Part shown: piece by piece, positions 20,630 through 32,541 of the stretch | How positions within the stretch are numbered: the stretch's first letter is position 1 | How the letters are laid out: the number at the start of each line of letters is the position of its first letter | DNA from: Populus alba | Taxonomy: Eukaryota > Streptophyta > Magnoliopsida > Malpighiales > Salicaceae | Length of the DNA stretch: 64,000 nucleotides | Direction: 5' to 3' | Assembly: GCF_005239225.2 (NCBI RefSeq) | Contig: NC_133300.1 | Coordinates: 4,927,875-4,991,874, forward strand | Notes under the pieces: generated by a model | Database searches by the model: none | Seen by the model: the letters and a program-made list of their open reading frames with translations, nothing else | Told to the model about the DNA's origin: nothing | Position numbers and translations under genes: made by a program

Positions 20630-21480
20630 GTAATAGAGGCAGTCGGCCTCTCCATCAATCAATCTGTATTTATTGTATCAGATAAGATATTCCTGTTTTA
20701 GGAATTTGTTTCTGTCAGATTATATGTATTATTTTTGAATTCCTTGTAACTTGATATCGATGAATGAATGAATGAATGAAGAACGTGGCCTTTGCTCGAT
20801 CTATTCTTCGTCCTGTTCTCATCACATGGTATCAAAGCAATTAAATTTGCTGCTGCTGTTCTTCTCTAGGCACAACAACCATGACAACAGACAACAACAC
20901 TCTGCTTCCCTTCATCATCCAGATTATAGTCAAAATGATCAACTTCCTCCTCGTCTCTATCTTGGCCACTGCCAAATTTGTAGGATTTAGGGACATAACT
21001 AAAACCAAGAAGTGTCCATCATTTCGTTTTGTTTCAGTGCAGACACCCACCACCACAAATGCTCCAATGATCACCTCTCCAACACCATGGCATCCTAGCT
21101 CGGGCACACTTTGCTGTCAACACCTCTTCTATCACTCCAACGTTGCTGCTGGAAAATGGTGCTTCTCATCATGTCATTGCCGACTTAAGCATTTTATCAT
21201 TTCATGCGACCTACGATGGTTTTGACGAAATCATGATCGACGATGACACGGGTCTCCCCATTACTCACACTGATTCCACCTTTCTTACAGCTCCAAAGAA
21301 CATTTAAACACTGTACCAAACATGAAGAAAAATTTAATAATTTTACTTATCAAATAATGCATTCATTGAATTCTTACCCTTTTCCTTTCTTACGAAGGAA
21401 CTTCGTACAAGGGAGATTCTTTTGAAGGGCAAAATGAAGGATGGGATGCATGAATGGTATGTTGAAAAAGAAGAGTAGGA
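20630..21480 (+). mobile_element. Copia relic: LTR end, primer site, gag start, remnant protease (unit A)
   Basis: The primer site tggtatcaaagc (20827-20838) follows an LTR end ...ctcatcaca. A gag-like start follows (ATG 20881). After a large internal deletion comes a decayed protease and pre-integrase segment, recognisable from GASHHVIADL and DDDTGLPITHT (about 21150-21290) and KELRTREILLKGK (about 21395-21435), with stops and frameshifts. No second LTR is evident. The left border is approximate. The same relic is at 44560-45406, so it predates the duplication. Confidence 0.75.
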
Positions 21481-21795
21481 TGTGGTAGTTAATTTATAAG
21501 AACATAGCTAAAGAATAAAGTTAAAAAACAAGAAGAATAATGAGAGGAATGATATTTTATTAAGAGTTTTCTTAAAATATATATATTTTTAGCTTTTTTC
21601 TATATCTCTATATAATGCTTAAGATTACAGGACTATTTATAGACCTCAAGTTCTATATAATAATAAAAATTAAACTATTTTAAAAAAAAATTCTAATCTA
21701 ATAAGAAATTTAATATTCTAATTAAATAAAGATTCTAATACACTAGTCTATTACAAATCTACAAATCCTTTTTAATCAAGGGTTCTATATTAACT

Positions 21796-22720
21796 AAGAT
21801 TCCTCCTGCTGAGGGGCTGAGAATTGCCCTTAACAAGGAAGCCCAAAAAGACTAAGGTTGACCTTTCAGAGCTTCAGGTTCAGGACAAGTCATATGCACT
21901 CACTGCACAGGCCCTTCAAAGCCAGACTAGGAAGTTCAAGACTATAGTAGCCGTGGTGGATGCTAGTGGCTTAGCAGGTATTAGGAAACATTGGAACACT
22001 CCTGTTCCTCCAGAAGTGAAGGATTTGGTTGGGAAGCTTGTCACTGATTGTGAAAGTGATGGAGAAGTTCCTAATCATGATGAAAAGAGACGGCTACTTT
22101 CAAACAAACCTATGGTGGCAGTTGGAGCTGGGGCAACAGCAATTTTTGGAGCTTCGTCTCTTTCCAAAGTTGTTCATGCATCGACATTCATGAAGGTTGT
22201 TACATTTAAATTTCCTACTGCCCTTAAGCTTTTGTTGATCCAAACTCAAAAGATAATGGCAATATCTATGGGCAAGACTCTTGGTCCAACAAAACTGCTG
22301 GCCCCTGGACTGGCCAATTCTGGAGCCAATGCAACATCTGCGTTGAAAGCAGCTGTTTCTGCTGAGAAAATCCGGACAGTGGTCCACAGTGTTATAGCCT
22401 CTGCTGAGAAAACCAGTTTTTCAACTATGAGAACAGCTTTCTATGAAATAATGAGAAAACGCCAGGTGCAACCTATTGGTGTCCTACCTTGGGCAGCATT
22501 TGGTTGCAATGTTGCAACTTGCTCAGCATTGCTCATGTATGGAGATGGGATTGAATGTGCTGTTGAATCTCTTCCTGCAGCCCCGTCAATTGCCAGTTTG
22601 GGTCGTGGGATTCAAAGCTTGCACCAGGCATCTCAAGTAGTTGGGCAGACTGATGGCACCAGAATACAAACATCTATAGAGTCTTTGATGAACAGGTTGA
22701 GGAAAGTAAAGATGCAATAA
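21796..22720 (+). pseudogene. 5'-truncated, frameshifted pseudogene of an unrecognised protein (unit A)
   Basis: An intronless ORF without a suitable ATG; the long frame opens at TTG 21824. Just upstream, another frame encodes a natural-looking lead-in (KIPPAEGLRIALNKEAQKD), so a frameshift lies near 21850. About 300 residues follow, with alanine-rich hydrophobic stretches (AVGAGATAIFGASS and VLPWAAFGCNVATCSALL) that could be membrane segments. I do not recognise the family. It may be a retrocopy or a captured fragment, because it is intronless and sits between transposon relics, although no poly(A) tail is visible. The second copy is at 45722-46640. Confidence 0.65.
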
Positions 22721-23021
22721 AGTAGGACTCGCATCTTTTATTTTGTTGTATACAAGCTGATACTGCTCAAAAGTTATTAGTACTGGAATTTAGAGAAATC
22801 TTCTGTATATAAATAGAAAGCAGGAGGGGTGATTTGTATTGTCATGGGTGTTATCTTTATTTGGAGTCAATTTTCTAAAGGGTTCTTTACAGTGCTGCCT
22901 GGTAAACATTTTACAATTTATCTTTATGTTTAACTCCATTTGACAATTTCGTGTAGGTATTACTTGAGATTGAATTGTTAATTCGGACGCAGTCGAGATT
23001 GGCTTTCTTTGCTCTCAAGCA
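22721..23021 (+). other. 3' flank of the pseudogene and 5' flank of the presequence-like fragment
   Basis: This part still resembles transcribed sequence: UTR-like, with no long poly-A run. It is conserved with 46641-46965 in unit B. No independent gene is seen. Confidence 0.5.
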
Positions 23022-23111
23022 ATGGCTGCCATTGTTATGAATAGCAGGCTGCTTGCCAGAAGCTCTTCTCCGGTTTCACAGTCCTTGATTCCATCTTCTC
23101 TCCATTACTAA
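23022..23111 (+). pseudogene. Captured N-terminal fragment with mitochondrial-presequence character (unit A)
   Basis: A 29-codon reading frame starting MAAIVMNSRLLARSS, rich in Ser and Arg and free of acidic residues, like a mitochondrial targeting peptide. It stops at TAA right after LHY. The preceding bases look like a 5' UTR. Unit B keeps it (46966-47055) with few changes. Probably a first-exon fragment whose gene body is missing. The parent gene is not identified. Confidence 0.4.
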
Positions 23112-23199
23112 ATTGTTTGTGTAATTTAAATCATAACTGAAAGTTTTCGAATCCTATGATGAAGCCAAGCACATTAACTGTAAACCAAAATAGGAGATG

Positions 23200-24990
23200 G
23201 TTTCAGTTTATCCCTCCTCACACATCATTATTTATTAGAATATTATTTTGTTTTGTTTTTCTTTTCTTTGATTTTTTTTCAATTAATTTGTTTTTCATCC
23301 TTTAATATTTTTTTCTTTTTTGATTTTTTTTCCATCAATATTTTTTTTTGTTTAATTTTATCATTTAATATTATTATTTTATTTATTTAGTTATCACGCT
23401 TTTATGACATGGATCTCATGTTTGACGGGTTAAACCGGTTGATTTAGATTTTTTTTAATTATTTTTTTTTCAATTTAGTTCTTTAATATTGATTTGACTG
23501 AGAATTAAACTTCATAATTTATTTTGTTTACTTTTTATTAAATTATCTTGGTCTTATGACCCGATAATTAATTATAAACTAAAAAAAGGATGGAGTTTTA
23601 CTATACCCCTCTTCACAAAACACTATTTATTGAAATAGTGCTTTGCTTTACTTCTTTTTTTTTTTCCTTTGATTTGTTTTTCAATCAATATTTTTTTTGT
23701 TTAATTTCAGCTTTTAATATTAGATTTTTTTCTATTTAATTATCACACTTTCATGATATGAATTTTAGGTTTGATGGGTTCACCTAGTTTGGCGGGTTAA
23801 CTCGGTTGGCTCAGATTTTTTTTTCTATTTTTTTTTTTAATTTTATCATTTCATATTGATTTGATTGATAATTACACTTCATGATTTGTTTGTTTACTTT
23901 TCATTAGGTTATCCTGATCTCATGACTCGATAATAATGCTTAAAATGTTAATTTGAGTTGACTCGAATTGTTTTTTGCGTCTTTTATTTGATTGATTTTT
24001 TTAAATTTTATCATTCAATATTGAGTCAATTGAAAATTAAATTTCATAATCTATTTTGATTTACTTTCCTATGAGAATATTTTGGTCATATGATCAAGAT
24101 CACGAGTTTTGACATTTTAATCCTAGTTAAAACAAGTTATTTTTTTTATTTTTTTTTCTAAAAGGTTATATTGGTCTCATGATCTGTGTTACAAGTCCTT
24201 CAACATTAGACTTGATTTTTTATTGGGTTGTTCCTGTTTTATAACTCGGGTTGTGAATTTGAAGGGTTAACCCAATAAACTTATTTTTTTCTAATTTCAT
24301 CAATTAATATTATGTTTGATTGATAATTGGGCTTTATGATTTGTTTTAGTTTTTTTTATTAGGTTATCTTGGTCTTATGACCCAAGAATAATTCTTAACG
24401 ATTAACTCAAGTTGACTTGACTTATTTTTTAATTAAAATTTTAAAAAATTTCATCATTCAACATTAGTTCGACATGAGTGATTGAGAATCAAGCCTTATA
24501 AGCTGTTTTTATTTTTTATTTATGGGGTTATCTCGGTCTCAAGACCAAAGTCATTGATTTAAAAAGTTAACCTGAGCTGAATCAAGTTATTAAAAAAAAA
24601 AATTCTATAAGGTTATCTTGGCATGTTGACCCAGGTTACGAGTTTGGTGGATTGACTCAAGTTGTTTTTTATGTTATTTTTTTAATCTCATCCTTTAATA
24701 TTGGGCTGGTTGAGGATTGAATTTTATATTTTGTTTTGAATTGTTTTTCACGGGGTTATCTCGGTCTTATAACCTGAATTACAAGTTTGACATGTTAACT
24801 CAGGTTGTTTTTTAGTTCCTTTTCTAATTGATTTTTTTTTCAATTTCATCATTTAATATTGAGTTAATTAAAAATTAAGCTTTATAATTTATTTTGATTT
24901 ACTTTCTATAGGGTTATCGTAGTCTCATAACCCGGATAATAAATTTGACACATTAACCTGAGTTGTTCCAAGTGAATCAAATATGTTGTT
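23200..24990. repeat. Degenerate AT-rich repeat field (unit A)
   Basis: About ten diverged copies of a block containing ggttatcttggtctcatgacc, then ggttaac and tttcatcatttaatatt. Spacing is irregular, often about 145-170 bp. The same array lies at 47240-49060. It looks like an old complex tandem repeat. No ORF is supported. Confidence 0.75.
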
Positions 24991-26397
24991 ATTTTAATAT
25001 TAAAAAAAGATATCATCTTGAATTTTGTTTAGTTAAATATTATTTTCACAGGTTGTATGTATTGTTTTTAGACTAATAAAATTAATCGGGTTATATCGAA
25101 TAAACCTTCCCATGATTTAATATCTTTCTATTAAAAAAATATAAACAACATTTAAATATTTTTTTATATTCAAAAAAAATTTACCGAAGCATAGCAAGAG
25201 TGAATAATCTAGTTTATTTTTATAGTTATTTTGGGAGGCTAGAAAATTCTGCTAGATGTGCAGAGTGCAGTCTATTTCCTTAATATTAATTATTGATCAC
25301 AAAGAAAACTTTATGTCCAATCATAAACTGCTAGAATTTGAACTACCATGGTTCATAATTATTTTTTGAGATCTGAAAGTATGAATCCTTACCAGTTGCA
25401 GTGACAAACTACTGTTTATTGGGAGAAATGGCAAATTAGAGCTAGCCATATTTACTTGAATGTTTCTTGAACTTTTCTTGGGCCATCTGACAGCCTATGA
25501 TATATTTCCTAAAATTTATTTATGAGGCCTTCTGTCTCAAAGAGTATGGCAAGAAACGATCGGTAAAAATTTATAAAAAAATTACTTTTTAAATTTTGAT
25601 TTATAGTTTAAATAGATGTTATTAAACTTGGCTAGCTGGATTCATCAACTTAGAATCTAGTTAAATTCATCAATTTATAAAAAATCTAGTTCTCGTCTAA
25701 AACTTGGCTTAAACAGTAAAAATTGATTTAGTTAAATAAGAGATGCAGTAAATTAACTCGTAATCCAATCACCTTAATTAAAATTTAATTTAATTATTAA
25801 AGTTGTTTTTCTTAAAGCAATGACATTTTATTTTTTTTAAATTGTGAAATAATTCACCTGAGTAAACTTTGTTTTTCTTAAAACAATGACATCATATTTT
25901 CTTTTTAATTTTTTTAAATAGTGAAATAATTCAACCTAGTAAACTTTGATTTAAACTTGAAAATCTTGAAATAATTAACTTGAAATTAATTATTAGTACT
26001 CTCATTCAATTCTCGATTATAATCATGGCATATGTAACTGTTTTTATTATATAAAGAGCTTATTTATTTTTATGTTTTAAAAGTATTTTTTTTTAAAAAA
26101 ATTATTTTGAATTAATTTATTTTTGATAATTTTAAATTGTTTTAATGTGTTGATATCCAAATTAAATTTTAAAAAATAAAAAATATTATTTCAATACAAC
26201 ACAGTTAGCATACTCTCAAACATACAAAGTATTTTGTCAAAAAAACTTCACATAAAATCAAGACAACACACAAGCAATTCATTCTGTCAATCTGGAATTG
26301 CTTTACAAAAACGTGAAAAAAAAAAAACTGGAGTACAGAATCTAGTATTATAAGTAATTAATTATACATGCATCAGCTAGCGTTAATTTGATTCCAA
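24991..26397. other. AT-rich intergenic DNA (unit A)
   Basis: Non-coding and matched in part by 49061-50325. It contains MITE-like AT-rich stretches around 26050-26220. I see no gene. Confidence 0.6.
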
Positions 26398-26640
26398 TCA
26401 CACCTTAGAATCCAACCTCTGTGCTTCTTTTCCTGCGCCATCCTTCAGCACAGCTCGGGCTGGAAAGACTTTCTTGAAGATGGATAAGAAACAGTTCACT
26501 TCGAGATCAAGCTCATCATCATCATCCATCTTAGCCTTCTCCTCATCCATTCTCTTCAATCTATCGTTGTGTAATCTTCGCAGCACATATGCTTCAGCTA
26601 GACAGTACCCAGGCCTGAAAACATGTTCCAGGCGTCTTTG
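26398..26640 (-). pseudogene. Small minus-strand gene, unit A copy, start codon deleted
   Basis: This is the counterpart of the 75-residue gene at 50326-50553. Coding sequence after the N-terminus is open and about 90% identical at protein level (RRLHND, DEEKAKMDD, FLSIFKKVFPARAVLKDG). An 11-bp deletion near 26611 removes the ATG region and shifts the frame. The next in-frame ATG would remove about 20 residues. The TATA box (ttttata on the plus strand, 26702-26708) survives. Function unknown. Confidence 0.6.
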
Positions 26641-27028
26641 TTGAGAGACCAGTGGAAATGAACTAGGGTTGATGATGAGCTGAGAGGCTCTGTTTAGGTC
26701 ATTTTATAAGGGTCTTTTGGCTTGGGGAGGAAGGAATTCGTGTGATGTTTAGTGGTCCAAATGGAACTTGAAAGTGAAATATTTGTAATTTTTTGGTGGA
26801 CAATGTCATGGCAGCGTAGAAACTTTGTGGAAATGGACAATTAAAAAAACAGGGGATGTAAGAAACCCTTGTTTTAGTTATTAGTGATTATGTGTGCAAC
26901 ATCCGGAATTTTGCATTGAAAGAAAGGAAGAAATTATGTAGAGGAAACACACCCTTGGACTTGTAAATGTTATTCATACTTAATACATGAACTCCTAACC
27001 AGTTACCGATGGTAACCTCAACTTATAA

Positions 27029-27211
27029 TTACTCTGTTTTAGAGAAAGCTGCCAACTCTTGTTGAAGCCATTGCATGCATTCTGATGAACTTGGACTGGG
27101 CTTTCCACTATTGCAGTCTTGGGCTACAAGCTCTAGGATGCTTCTAACAGAGACACAATAATGAGAGAAATGAGTGTGTAGCTCTTGAAGACAAAATGTC
27201 AAATCTTTCAT
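27029..27211 (-). CDS. Hypothetical 60-aa protein (unit A)
   Basis: An ORF from ATG 27211 to TAA, with an acidic, glutamine-rich end (ECMQWLQQELAAFSKTE). The unit B copy (50972-51154) encodes the identical peptide, and the two base differences I find are silent. A diverged second copy of the block lies upstream at about 27290-27530. No family is recognised. It could be a small gene, or the last exon of a larger one with the other exons lost. Confidence 0.4.
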   Translation of the reverse strand: MKDLTFCLQELHTHFSHYCVSVRSILELVAQDCNSGKPSPSSSECMQWLQQELAAFSKTE

Positions 27212-27289
27212 TTGGTAAGGGTGATCGATGTTTGTTCTTTGAAGATCATGCAGTTATTGATCCTGTCTTGCATCTTCAACTTTTTTGAC

Positions 27290-27535
27290 GAGGAGCTTGC
27301 GTGCGAGATTCAGAGGAAGATTGATGAAGTTGGACCGGGCTTTCCACGATTGCAATCTTGGGCTTCTTCTAGGTTTGTAATTCCATTGTAATCGTTCAAG
27401 TTGGCCATGACAAAGACACAACCATTGAAGAAATAAGTGTGTAGCACTTGAAGATTAAATGAAGAATCTTTCATTTTGTAGGGGTGATCGTAGTTTGTTC
27501 TTTGAAGATCATGTAATTATTGATCTCGTCTTGCA
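27290..27535 (-). pseudogene. Diverged tandem copy of the 60-aa ORF block (unit A)
   Basis: This repeats the block at 27029-27280 with a period of roughly 250-280 bp, including the lead-in that reads HDLQRTN and the MKD start. In unit B the corresponding ORF (51253-51459, 68 aa) is open but ends early. Probably a decayed duplicated exon. Confidence 0.45.
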
Positions 27536-27559
27536 TCCTGATGTTGGCAAATGGTTTTT

Positions 27560-27722
27560 ATATTTTTCCGACCAATATAGCAACAGAATTTGAAATCACC
27601 GACGAATAAAAAACCGGCAGACATATTCCTTCGATAATATAATCAGTAAATAATTTACCGACGAACTCCTAATTACACACCGATGGAATATTTCCGTCGG
27701 TAAAACTGCATAATCTTATAGT
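27560..27722 (-). mobile_element. CACTA-type transposon end (unit A)
   Basis: The sequence is full of ccgacg/cgtcgg subterminal repeats and ends ...atcttatagtg, a decayed form of the CACTACAAGA terminus read on the minus strand. The unit B copy (51500-51666) still ends cttgtagtg. Only one end is recognisable. No transposase is seen. Confidence 0.6.
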
Positions 27723-28940
27723 GTGAATATGACTTGCTAAGGAATGTTGTTTATAACGAGAGAGACTCCTTCGAAGAATTGGAGAATGAGTTTTCTCATG
27801 TCTGCTAGCTTGAACGTTGTTTTATCTTGTTTTTTAAATGAACTGAAGTTGTTTTTGTACATATAATAGAGCTAGATGTTGTGTTTTTCATAAAGGGAGT
27901 GAAAAAAGTCCGAAGCTATTGTTGTATTGATACAACACCACTGTTGAACACTTTCACCTGATAGATGATTTATTGGAGATTTTGAGCAGTTGGAGTATTG
28001 GGAGATTTGTTATTATCTTATGTTCTGAAGTTTCAAGTCGTTATCCATTAAAAGAATTTTTAGTGATTTTTACTAGCTTTCCACTAATAAAGTCAAGAAA
28101 ACTTCATGGTTGAATTAAGCTTTTTGTTTCGGTTGGATTTTAGGTTTTGGGGTGGTTTAATGGGTTTTTGGTGGTCATGGATTGACTTAACAAGGTCTCT
28201 AGGGTCTTTTCTAGGTGTTTTAGGTAAAAAATAGATTGAAAATTAATTTTTGGATAAAAAAATAAAGGATTTTATTTTTCTGACCATCATAATGGCCGAA
28301 TTCTAGGTTGCACAAACCACGCATCACGCGTCATTGTTTTATATACTTGAGGCTTTCGATTTTTTTTTAAATAAAGGCCCGCGCATTAGCCATTGTTTTA
28401 TTGGGTTAGGTGTTAGGTGTTAGGCTTGGCTTGCTTAGCTCAAGAGTGCCTGACCTAATTCTTTATTTATTTAATATTTTTATAGTAATTAACAACAGGT
28501 TACGCCATCCATGTTATGCCATAACTAGTCTTACCTGTAAACATATTTTTGGGCGCCAAACCTGACTTTTGAAGATGTCATTGAAAGTGTGCGTAGCGTG
28601 ATAATTTATGGTGTGCGTAGCGTGATAATTTAGTGCGCGTGATAATTATAACCTTTTGTTTTTTTTTATGGTGTGCGTAGCGTGATAATTTAGTATTTAT
28701 TTATTTTTATATTTCAAAAAATATTTTTTAAAAAATTTAAACAGAATATATTTTAATGTTTTTAAATTATTTTGATGTGTTAATATTAAAAATAATTTTA
28801 AAAAAATACAAAAATATCATTAATATATATATATATTATTTTAGTTTTTATTCTATTAAATTTTTATTTTTTTATTTGATATTTTTATTTAAAATTTTAA
28901 TCGTTTTCAATAAAGTTTGTTGGTGGTAAAACACACTCCG
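27723..28940. other. Intergenic DNA with small direct repeats (unit A)
   Basis: The first 400 bp match unit B closely (51667-52068). Around 28590-28690, gtgtgcgtagcgtgataattta is repeated three times. No gene is recognised. Confidence 0.55.
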
Positions 28941-31900
28941 AAGCAACACGTGGTTCAACGACAAAAATATGAGCTCTTTCTTTTCTTTTCTGTGGTCCAC
29001 CACCTTTAATTTCTTTCATGGCAAGACTTTTGCCCCCATGAGCAAGCAGGTCAATGACGAAGAATTGTAGGGTTCTTGGTTATTTCTTCTGGTTGAGATT
29101 TCTGTGCCGTGTAACAATCTATAACGGTATGAAAGATGTACGTATTATAGGGTAGAAATTAATGGCAAAGGGAAGAGATTAAAGAAGAAGGATGAATTCC
29201 AACCTATTCATCTCGTTGTTGATTTTCTTCGCATTTGAAGCTAGTACTAAACCAATAAGTTTACACATAATCCATGAACCTATCTCACAGGTCACAACAA
29301 TTTCCTTCATTATTGCTCACTAATATGTGCATCTTTATATTGTTTTTTTAATTATTATTCAAATTTTTTTTTATGTATGTGTCAATTTCTTTTATAAATT
29401 TAGTTTGATAAAAGGGTTCATTAAACACAATCATGTAAAATTACTCATAATTGTAATTTTAACACATTATTTTTATTATAGTTTCTTGATTTTTGATTTT
29501 TGTGTTGTTTTTCCTGTGATTTTAACCCTTATATATTTTTTCTATTTATAGTGCTTTGGTTCCTATAACCTAGGTCATTGTTTTAAAAAGTTAAAATGAA
29601 TTGACTTTTTTTGTTTTATTTTTTTATATATAATTATTCTATTCTCTTTTAATTTTTTACTTTATTAACAAAATAAGATTATTGAGATGTTTTGAAAATA
29701 TTATGAAGATATAATTATATAATATTGACAAACATTCATCTTTGAATTGAATTATTTATTTTTTTCTATTTTATTTGTTGTCAACATCATTAAATAACTA
29801 ATTTTATTAAATTTATTAGAGCAAATTACCTATATATATATATATATTATTTTTTTAAAAAATATTTTTTTAATATTTTTATAGTAATTGGTACTTGTGG
29901 CGGGACCGCTAACTAGTCTTACCGGTAAACATATCATGTTATGCCATCCATGTCACAAACTCATTTAAAGGTTGACACATTGGTCAATTATTTTATATTT
30001 CAGTGTTTTGCGACATTAACAATGAAGTTATTGATTGAAGCATTGGTCCTCGCTCTTAGTGTCTTTCATGGCGAAGACTTCCCCCCATGCGCACTCAGGT
30101 CAATGATGAACAATTGTAGGGTTCTTGGTTATTACGCAATATGTTTTTTGGTCGCCAAACCTGACCTTGGAAGATGTCATTGAAAGTGCCGCCCCATCTT
30201 TTTTTTATTTCAGTTTTTATTATATTAATTTTTTATTTTTTTATTTGATACTTTTATTTAAAATTTTAATCGCTTTCAATAAAGCTTGTCGGTGGTAAAA
30301 CACACTCTAAGAACCTGTGGTTCAACGACAAAAAATATGAGCTCTTTCTGTTCTTTTCTCTGGTCCACCACCTTTAGTTTCTTTCATGGCAAGACTTTTC
30401 CCCCATGCGCAAGCAGGTCAATGACGAAGAATTGTAGGGTTCTTGCTTATTTCTTTCTGGTCCAGAAGTCTCTGCCGAGTAACAATCTATCACGGTATGA
30501 AAGATGCACCTATATAGGGTAGAAATTAATGGCAAAAGGAAAAGAGATGAAAGAAGAAGGACCTTCAAAATCCTTCTATCCTCCCTGCAATTCCTTCACA
30601 GTTATGTGTTTACATTGATTTTTTCGCATTTGAAGTGAGTTAGAGTACTGAATATTAAATAATATTTATATAGTCTTATTTATTAAGAGTAAAATAATAC
30701 TTTCAATTTAATCTATATATTTTAATTGTATTTAGGTTAAGACTATATACTCATAATATATAAATTATTCAAAATTTTAGTATTTTTATGTGTTTTATCT
30801 TAATTATTTTAACACTAAATTACTTAAATATGATGAAAAAAGGGTTGTATTTGTAAAATTATTTACACATTTTAATTTGTCGATCGTCATTTTCTATTGT
30901 ATCATCGACGTTCTTCCTTCCTCCAACCATTTCCAGCGCACTAACATACCAAAGCTGTAAAAATCTGATTTACAGGAAACGTTCCCGAAGTTCCTCGAGA
31001 ACACTTGTATCCTTGGAACACAACTTAGCCATCCCAAAATCAGATGAATAAAAATATTTTAAAAAAATAACTATAATTAATATATATTATTTGAATGACC
31101 TGTGTAATATGTTTTTTGGTGGCTGAACTTGACCTTCCAACATGTCTTTAAAAGTGGCATCATGTCTTATTTTTTATGGTGTGATGGGTGATAACATATA
31201 GTTATTGGATTGTTGTCGATTGTCCTCTTTATTTTAGTATTTCAATTTTAGTTTTTATTTTTTTGATTTTTTATTTCGCTTTTATTCTTTATATAAATAT
31301 TTTATTTATTTTCAATTTAATATTTTAATTATAATTTTTTTATATATATTTTTCTTTTATTTCAATCCCTTTTTTAATTTTTAATTTTTTTATTAAAATG
31401 TTTTTTGATTTCAATAAAAATTTTAAGATCTAAGACACACTCCGCAGCAACCCCGTGCTTCAACGACAAAAATATGATCTCTTTTTTTTTTTTTTTTTGT
31501 CATTGGTTCTCGAGCCACAAAACAAAGAATCTTTTTCCTTATTGAAGCATTGGTCCACCACTCTTAAATTTTTTCACAGCAAGACTTTTCCCGCATGCAC
31601 CCTCAGGTCAAAGATGAAGAATATTTGTAGGGTTCTTGGTTATTCCTTCTTGTCGAGAAGCTTGTGCCTTGTAACAATCAATCACGGTATTACAAGGATG
31701 AAAGAAGAAGGATTAATGCCAACTTATTCATCTCGTTGTTGATCAACAAGGAAGGAACTTGATAGAAATAGACCCTTGAGATTACTATCCTATCCATCAA
31801 AATCCTTCTATCCTCCCTGCAATTCCTTCCAAATTATGAGTTATTTTCTTCGCAATTGAAGTAAGTTGGACTGGATTGCCTAAATATGATTAATAAAGGG

Positions 31901-31990
31901 TTGGATTTGCACAATTATTTACACAGTTTAATTTGTTGATTTGATACATCTTAAACTGTGAATTGACAGAAAAGAAGAAGAAGCTATCTC
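28940..31990. repeat. Field of short dispersed repeats (unit A)
   Basis: This contains four copies (near 29005, 30058, 30372 and 31560) of an 80-bp block with catggcaagacttttcccccatg...gaagaattgtagggttcttgg. It also holds copies of a gccaaacctgacctt...gtcattgaaagtg block (28547, 30150 and 31113) and a gtttacacataatccatgaac block. Several copies translate to similar short peptides (FPPCA...NCRVLGY). Unit B has the matching field at 53600-56110. The origin is unclear; transposon-derived repeats are likely. Confidence 0.65.
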
Positions 31991-32041
31991 ACAGGTCACC
32001 ACAATTTCCTTCATTATTGCTCACTAATATGTGATTACTGA

Positions 32042-32541
32042 NNNNNNNNNNNNNNNNNNNNNNNNNNNNNNNNNNNNNNNNNNNNNNNNNNNNNNNNNNN
32101 NNNNNNNNNNNNNNNNNNNNNNNNNNNNNNNNNNNNNNNNNNNNNNNNNNNNNNNNNNNNNNNNNNNNNNNNNNNNNNNNNNNNNNNNNNNNNNNNNNNN
32201 NNNNNNNNNNNNNNNNNNNNNNNNNNNNNNNNNNNNNNNNNNNNNNNNNNNNNNNNNNNNNNNNNNNNNNNNNNNNNNNNNNNNNNNNNNNNNNNNNNNN
32301 NNNNNNNNNNNNNNNNNNNNNNNNNNNNNNNNNNNNNNNNNNNNNNNNNNNNNNNNNNNNNNNNNNNNNNNNNNNNNNNNNNNNNNNNNNNNNNNNNNNN
32401 NNNNNNNNNNNNNNNNNNNNNNNNNNNNNNNNNNNNNNNNNNNNNNNNNNNNNNNNNNNNNNNNNNNNNNNNNNNNNNNNNNNNNNNNNNNNNNNNNNNN
32501 NNNNNNNNNNNNNNNNNNNNNNNNNNNNNNNNNNNNNNNNN
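32042..32541. other. Assembly gap of exactly 500 N
   Basis: A round-number run of N that cuts the minus-strand exon next to it. ORFs drawn through it are meaningless. Confidence 1.

Noticed and set aside
20772..21225. Short plus and minus ORFs at the Copia relic
   Set aside because: Out-of-frame readings of the LTR end and decayed protease. The real frame is seen from the GASHH motif and is broken.
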